Of a stretch of 64,000 nt of DNA, positions 59,916 through 64,000 are shown in pieces. This stretch comes from Pollutimonas bauzanensis (GTDB taxonomy: Bacteria; Pseudomonadota; Gammaproteobacteria; Burkholderiales; Burkholderiaceae_B), in NCBI RefSeq assembly GCF_900129885.1, contig NZ_FQXE01000010.1, positions 1 to 64,000 of the forward strand. The letters are read 5' to 3'. The notes beneath the pieces were generated by a model that was given only the letters and a program-made list of their open reading frames with translations, was not told the DNA's origin and ran no database searches. A program made the position numbers and the translations under genes. Numbering within the stretch: the first letter of the stretch is position 1; every line of letters begins with the position of its first letter.

Positions 59916-61895
59916 TCAATACACGCCGCTGAACTGCTTCAATACGTCGGGGTTTTCAAGCGTGGAAACATCCTGGGTGACTTCCTGGCCTTCCGCGACG
60001 ACGCGCAGCAAGCGGCGCAGGATCTTTCCCGACCTGGTCTTGGGCAAATTGTTTCCAAAACGGATATCCCGCGGCTTGGCTATCGGACCGACCTCGCTCG
60101 CCACCCAGTCGCGCAGTTCCCTGGCCAGGGCTTCGGCCTGTGGTCCTTCCGGCGTCCGGCCTTTCAATATGACAAAGGCCACGATGGCTTCGCCCGTCGT
60201 CGCATCGGGCCGGCCCACCACGGCCGCCTCGGCCACCAGTTCATGCGCCACGAGCGCGGATTCGATTTCGGTTCCGCCAAGGCGATGCCCCGAGATGCTG
60301 AGCACGTCGTCGGTGCGCCCCATGATCCAGTAATAGCCGTCGCTGTCGCGCTGCGCATTGTCGCCGGCCATGTAGTAGCCTTTGAGCTCGGGCGGGAAGT
60401 AGCTGTCCTTGAACCGCTTCGAATCGCCCCAGACGTTGCGTATCATGGCCGGCCAGGGCCTCTTGATGACCAGATAGCCGCCGCGCCCATTGGGGATGTC
60501 TTCGCCCGCTTCATTGACGATGCCCGCCGATATGCCGGGCAGCGCAAAGGTGCATGAACCCGGTTTGAGCGGCGTGGCGCCGGGCAGCGGCGCGAGAATA
60601 TGCCCGCCGGTTTCCGTCTGCCACCAGGTGTCGACTATCGGGCAGCGGCCATTGCCGACGTTGTTGTAGTACCAGATCCAGGCCTCGGGATTGATGGGCT
60701 CGCCCACCGAACCCAGCAGGCGCAGGCTGGACAGGTCGTAGCGCCGGGGGTGCGTATCCGGGCTGGCCTGGGCCGCCTTGATGAGCGACCGGATGGCGGT
60801 GGGCGCCGTGTAGAAAACGCTGACTTTATGGCGCTGGATCATTTCCCAGAAACGCCCTGCATCGGGATAGGTAGGCACGCCTTCGAACACCACCTGGGTC
60901 ATGCCCGCGGCCAATGTGCCGTAGGCGATATAGGTATGGCCGGTGACCCAGCCCACATCCGCCGTGCACCAGAATACGTCGCCCGGACGCGCATCGAACA
61001 CCCATTGCGAGGTCAGCGACGCCCACAGCAGATACCCCGCCGAGGAGTGCTGCACCCCTTTGGGCTTGCCGGTGGAGCCCGAGGTGTACAGGATGAACAG
61101 CGGATGCTCGGATTCGACCGCAACGGGTTCGCAGATATCGGATTGCGCCGCCTCCAGTTCATGCAGCCATACATCGCGGCCATCGTCCCACGCCACGTCC
61201 GCGCCGCTGCGCTTGTACACGATGACCTTCCTGACGATTTCGCCGCCTTCGCCGGCTAGGGCCTCGTCGACCGCGGGCTTCAATGCAATAGGACGTCCGC
61301 CGCGCAACTGCGCGTCGGCGGTGAAGACCAGGGTCGCGCCCACGTCGACAATGCGCTGATGCAGGCTCCTGGATGAAAATCCGCCGAACACCACCGAATG
61401 CGTGACGCCAAGGCGGGCGCAGGCCTGCATGGTGGCAATGGCCTCGATGGACATCGGCAGGTAGATAATGGCCCGATCGCCCTTGCCATACCCCAGTGAC
61501 TTCATGCCGTTGGCGATGCGGCATACCCGGGCGTGCAAGCGGCGGTAAGAGATGCTTTCGACCGTCCCGTCGTCGGCCTCGAAGATAATGGCGGTCTTGT
61601 CGGCATTGCCATTTTCAAGATGGACGTCCAGGCAGTTTTCGGAGACATTCAGTTCGCCGTCTTCGAACCAGGTATAGAACGGCGCCCGGGATTCGTCCAG
61701 TATCCTGGTGAATGGCTTGCGCCACCGGAGATGCTCGCTGGCCAGGCGGCCCCAGAACCCTTCAGGATCGCGTTCGGCTTCGTCGCATAACGCTTTATAG
61801 CTTGCCATGCCCGGCACCGCGGCGCCCTCGACGGCGGCGCGAGATGGAGGAAACACCCGGTCTTCGACAAGAATGGAATCAATAGTAGACGACAT
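59916..61895 (-). CDS. acs: acetyl-CoA synthetase
   Basis: 659 residues from the ATG at 61895. Adenylation motif [17 protein letters not shown], the [11 protein letters not shown] segment with the acetate-pocket tryptophan, [14 protein letters not shown] and the acetylatable lysine in [11 protein letters not shown] identify Acs. It activates acetate, and less well propionate. It follows livF by 32 bp in the same direction, so it is probably co-transcribed with the third Liv operon. Full normal length. Confidence 0.96.
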   Translation of the reverse strand: MSSTIDSILVEDRVFPPSRAAVEGAAVPGMASYKALCDEAERDPEGFWGRLASEHLRWRKPFTRILDESRAPFYTWFEDGELNVSENCLDVHLENGNADKTAIIFEADDGTVESISYRRLHARVCRIANGMKSLGYGKGDRAIIYLPMSIEAIATMQACARLGVTHSVVFGGFSSRSLHQRIVDVGATLVFTADAQLRGGRPIALKPAVDEALAGEGGEIVRKVIVYKRSGADVAWDDGRDVWLHELEAAQSDICEPVAVESEHPLFILYTSGSTGKPKGVQHSSAGYLLWASLTSQWVFDARPGDVFWCTADVGWVTGHTYIAYGTLAAGMTQVVFEGVPTYPDAGRFWEMIQRHKVSVFYTAPTAIRSLIKAAQASPDTHPRRYDLSSLRLLGSVGEPINPEAWIWYYNNVGNGRCPIVDTWWQTETGGHILAPLPGATPLKPGSCTFALPGISAGIVNEAGEDIPNGRGGYLVIKRPWPAMIRNVWGDSKRFKDSYFPPELKGYYMAGDNAQRDSDGYYWIMGRTDDVLSISGHRLGGTEIESALVAHELVAEAAVVGRPDATTGEAIVAFVILKGRTPEGPQAEALARELRDWVASEVGPIAKPRDIRFGNNLPKTRSGKILRRLLRVVAEGQEVTQDVSTLENPDVLKQFSGVY

Positions 61896-61927
61896 CACAT
61901 ACACTCCGGCAATGACTAAGGCATGAA

Positions 61928-62632
61928 TCAGGCGGCTGCGCCCAGATAGCGATTCATGATCTCGGGCTTTTGCTGCAGCTCCGCGGTGCTTCCTCCGAAC
62001 ACGACGTGGCCGGTATTCAAAAGATAACAACGGCTGGCCATGGCCAGCGCGGCCGCGACGTTCTGCTCGACCACCACTATGGTCCGGCCCTGGCGCGCAA
62101 GATCCTGGCATACCTTCATCAAGTCGCGCACGATAAGCGGCGCCAGGCCTTCGAACGGCTCGTCCAGCAATATCAGGCGCGCGTCGCGGATCATGGCGCG
62201 GGCAATGGCGACCATCTGCTGCTCGCCCCCGGACAGCTCGCGGCCCTTGTTGTTGCGCCGTTCGTCCAGGCGCGGAAACGTCCGGTAGATCTCGGCGTAG
62301 CTCAGCGGCTTCCTGGCGGTCATGGCGGCAAGCTGCAGGTTTTCATGGACCGTAATGCCGCCTATTACGCGCCGCTCCTCCGGCACCAGTTGCAGGCCCA
62401 GGCGGGCTATCTGGTGCGCCGGCAAATGCTGCGTCGGCGTCCCGTTGAAAGCTATCGCGCCCGACTTGGGCGACAGCGCGCCGGCTATGGTTTTCAAGAG
62501 CGTGGACTTGCCCGCGCCATTGCGGCCCAGCAGCGCCACCACCTCGTTTTCCCGCACATTGAGCGATACATCGAACAAAATGTGCGAATCGCCATAAAAG
62601 GTATTGATGCGATCGACCTCGAGCAGACTCAT
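61928..62632 (-). CDS. livF: Liv-type ABC transporter ATP-binding protein LivF
   Basis: 234 residues. Walker [27 protein letters not shown], signature [10 protein letters not shown] and Walker [14 protein letters not shown] are present. The start overlaps the stop of the LivM-LivG fusion by 4 bp. Second ATPase of the third Liv transporter. Confidence 0.95.
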   Translation of the reverse strand: MSLLEVDRINTFYGDSHILFDVSLNVRENEVVALLGRNGAGKSTLLKTIAGALSPKSGAIAFNGTPTQHLPAHQIARLGLQLVPEERRVIGGITVHENLQLAAMTARKPLSYAEIYRTFPRLDERRNNKGRELSGGEQQMVAIARAMIRDARLILLDEPFEGLAPLIVRDLMKVCQDLARQGRTIVVVEQNVAAALAMASRCYLLNTGHVVFGGSTAELQQKPEIMNRYLGAAA

Positions 62633-64000
62633 GATGCGTCCACGCCTCCCAGATAAGCTTCCTGAACCGCCTTGCTGTTGCGGATTTCCTCTGGCGTGCC
62701 TTCCGCCAGGAAATTGCCGTCATACAGGACAGTGATCTTGTCGGCCAGTTCGAACATGGCGTCCATATCGTGCTCGACGATCAGCAGCGTCCGGCCGCGC
62801 CGTATGCTCTTGAGCAAGGCGACGGTCTGCACGCGCTCCTCGGGGCTCATGCCCGCCAGGGGTTCGTCCAGCAGAAGCACATTGGCGCCGGTCGCCAGCG
62901 CCAGGCCGATCTCGACCCGGCGCTTCTCGCCATAGGACAATTCGTGCACCAGCGTATCGGCTTTGTGGGCGAGTTCGACCAGTTCCAGCGCCGCCTCGAC
63001 CTGCTGGCCGTAGCCGCTGACGCCATTCAGGCTGGCCAGGGCATCGAACCTGAAGGAACCGCGCTGCCGGCCCAGCACCGACATCAGGATGTTCTGGCGC
63101 ACGGTCAGCGCGTCGAACAGTTCATTGACCTGATAGCTTTTGCTCATGCCCAGCTGGCATACCTGGGTCACGCCTATGCCGGTGATATTGCTGCCGCGCA
63201 GGAAGACTTCGCCGGATGTCGGCTCGATTTCGCCCGCCAGCATCTTGAAGAAGGTCGACTTGCCGGCGCCGTTGGGGCCGATGAGGCCGCGCAGCTCGCC
63301 CTCTTCGATGGATATCGACACGCCCTTTACCGCCTTGAGGCCGCCATAATGCTTGGCGATATTATTGGCTTGCAGCACGGGCGCGCCATCCGGCGCGGGC
63401 CTGGCCTGGCGCATCAGCAGTTGCCCGCCATGGCGCTGGCCGGACGCCGGACCGCCATTGCCGGCGCCGATGGCGCGGGTCAGGCGGCGCGTCATGCGCT
63501 TGTCGCGCCAGGCTATGAACTCGCCGCAGATCCCGCGCCGGAACACCGTCACCAGAATCACGAAGATGACCCCGAGTATCAGCCTCCAGTAGGCTCCCAC
63601 GGCATCGACGAACTGCAGCACTTCATACAGGTACAGCCAGATCAAGGCGCCAAGCAAGGGGCCGAACAGCGTGCCGGAGCCGCCCATCACCGTCTGTATG
63701 ACCAGTTCGGCTGAAGTGTGCAGGTTGAACGCGTCCGGCGGCATATAGCCCTGGAACAGGCCCAGCAGGCCGCCGGCGACGCCGCCGTACGCCGCCGCGA
63801 CGACAAACACCGCCAGCTTGTAGCGCTGGATTCTATGGCCCACCGCCATGGCGCGCGTCGGATTGCCGCGTATGGCGGTGAGCACGACGCCGAAAGGCGA
63901 CAGCGCAATGCGCCGCGCAATGATGAAGCCGATGAAGAACATGCCGGCGAGAAAGGTATACATGGGCCAGCCCGGCTGGATCAACACGCTGTAGAAGCCG
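62629..64000 (-). CDS. LivM-LivG fusion protein (permease plus ATPase), 5' end beyond window
   Basis: At least 456 residues and open to the right edge. The visible N-terminal part is the second half of a LivM permease (SPFGVVLTAIRGNPTRAMAVG, AAAYGGVAGGLLGLFQGY, VMGGSGTLFGPLLGALIW). A ~50-residue linker follows (WRDKRMTRRLTRAIGAGNG), then a complete LivG ATPase: Walker A GPNGAGKST, GMSKSYQVNELFDALTVRQN, HELSYGEKRRVEIGLA and Walker B VLLLDEPLAGM. There is no stop between the two parts. Internal ATG codons in the linker could also give a separate ATPase. Confidence 0.88.
   Translation of the reverse strand, partial: GFYSVLIQPGWPMYTFLAGMFFIGFIIARRIALSPFGVVLTAIRGNPTRAMAVGHRIQRYKLAVFVVAAAYGGVAGGLLGLFQGYMPPDAFNLHTSAELVIQTVMGGSGTLFGPLLGALIWLYLYEVLQFVDAVGAYWRLILGVIFVILVTVFRRGICGEFIAWRDKRMTRRLTRAIGAGNGGPASGQRHGGQLLMRQARPAPDGAPVLQANNIAKHYGGLKAVKGVSISIEEGELRGLIGPNGAGKSTFFKMLAGEIEPTSGEVFLRGSNITGIGVTQVCQLGMSKSYQVNELFDALTVRQNILMSVLGRQRGSFRFDALASLNGVSGYGQQVEAALELVELAHKADTLVHELSYGEKRRVEIGLALATGANVLLLDEPLAGMSPEERVQTVALLKSIRRGRTLLIVEHDMDAMFELADKITVLYDGNFLAEGTPEEIRNSKAVQEAYLGGVDAS

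Overview
The window is a GC-rich, gene-dense bacterial chromosome segment. Several traits suggest a betaproteobacterium of the Alcaligenaceae (Bordetella/Achromobacter/Pusillimonas-like): three Bug/TctC-type periplasmic receptors, several branched-chain-amino-acid-type (Liv) ABC transporters, many LysR and GntR regulators, Acs, CreA, RssA, an outer-membrane phospholipase A, and operons built from 4-bp ATGA or GTGA overlaps. The placement is inferred from gene content only. I see no intact insertion sequence, phage or CRISPR array.

Region 1 (1-7039) is a minus-strand catabolic operon: FMN-dependent 2-hydroxy-acid dehydrogenase, acetoacetate-decarboxylase-family enzyme, Liv-type receptor, SDR, FAH-family enzyme and a LivG cut by the left edge. 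A divergent GntR regulator carries two winged-helix domains, and paired ATATTG/CAATAT half-sites lie between them. Region 2 (7320-14583) is a plus-strand operon behind a strong sigma70-like promoter: SDR, DUF35 protein, thiolase-like protein, two-subunit CoA-transferase, Bug receptor and a PcaB/argininosuccinate-lyase-superfamily lyase, followed by a GntR/UTRA regulator.

Region 3 (14643-30183) holds tRNA-Arg(TCT), PldA, a LysR regulator divergent from a fused indolepyruvate ferredoxin oxidoreductase, a Liv operon with a fused LivH-LivM permease, an LTA-synthase-like sulfatase, a PfpI protein, a TerC/CBS/CorC membrane protein and tRNA-Pro(TGG). Region 4 (30184-32141) is an accessory patch: an orphan BrnA-type antitoxin, a decayed integron attC-like site, a small PH-domain membrane protein ending in a second partial attC-like sequence, and an HxlR/SnoaL pair separated by phased T-rich repeats.

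Region 5 (32262-41001) is a seven-gene minus-strand operon (aldehyde dehydrogenase, NAD-dependent epimerase/dehydratase, two Bug receptors, RraA-family protein, 2-hydroxyacid dehydrogenase, FAD-linked oxidase) with a divergent LysR regulator. Region 6 (40998-47352) is a complete LivKHMGF operon followed by an acyl-CoA synthetase. Region 7 (47598-59807) holds housekeeping and small genes (LON-domain protein, CreA, SpeE-like, hydrolase, DoxX, RssA, regulators) and an IclR-led operon joining a polar amino-acid ABC transporter to a formimidoylglutamase-like enzyme and a cysteine-synthase-family enzyme. Region 8 (59916-64000) is a third Liv operon with a LivM-LivG fusion, LivF and acetyl-CoA synthetase.

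The recurring theme is uptake of small organic acids or amino acids (Liv and Bug systems) coupled to CoA activation, thiolysis or aldol cleavage, and oxidation, each module with its own regulator. Substrates cannot be assigned from sequence alone.
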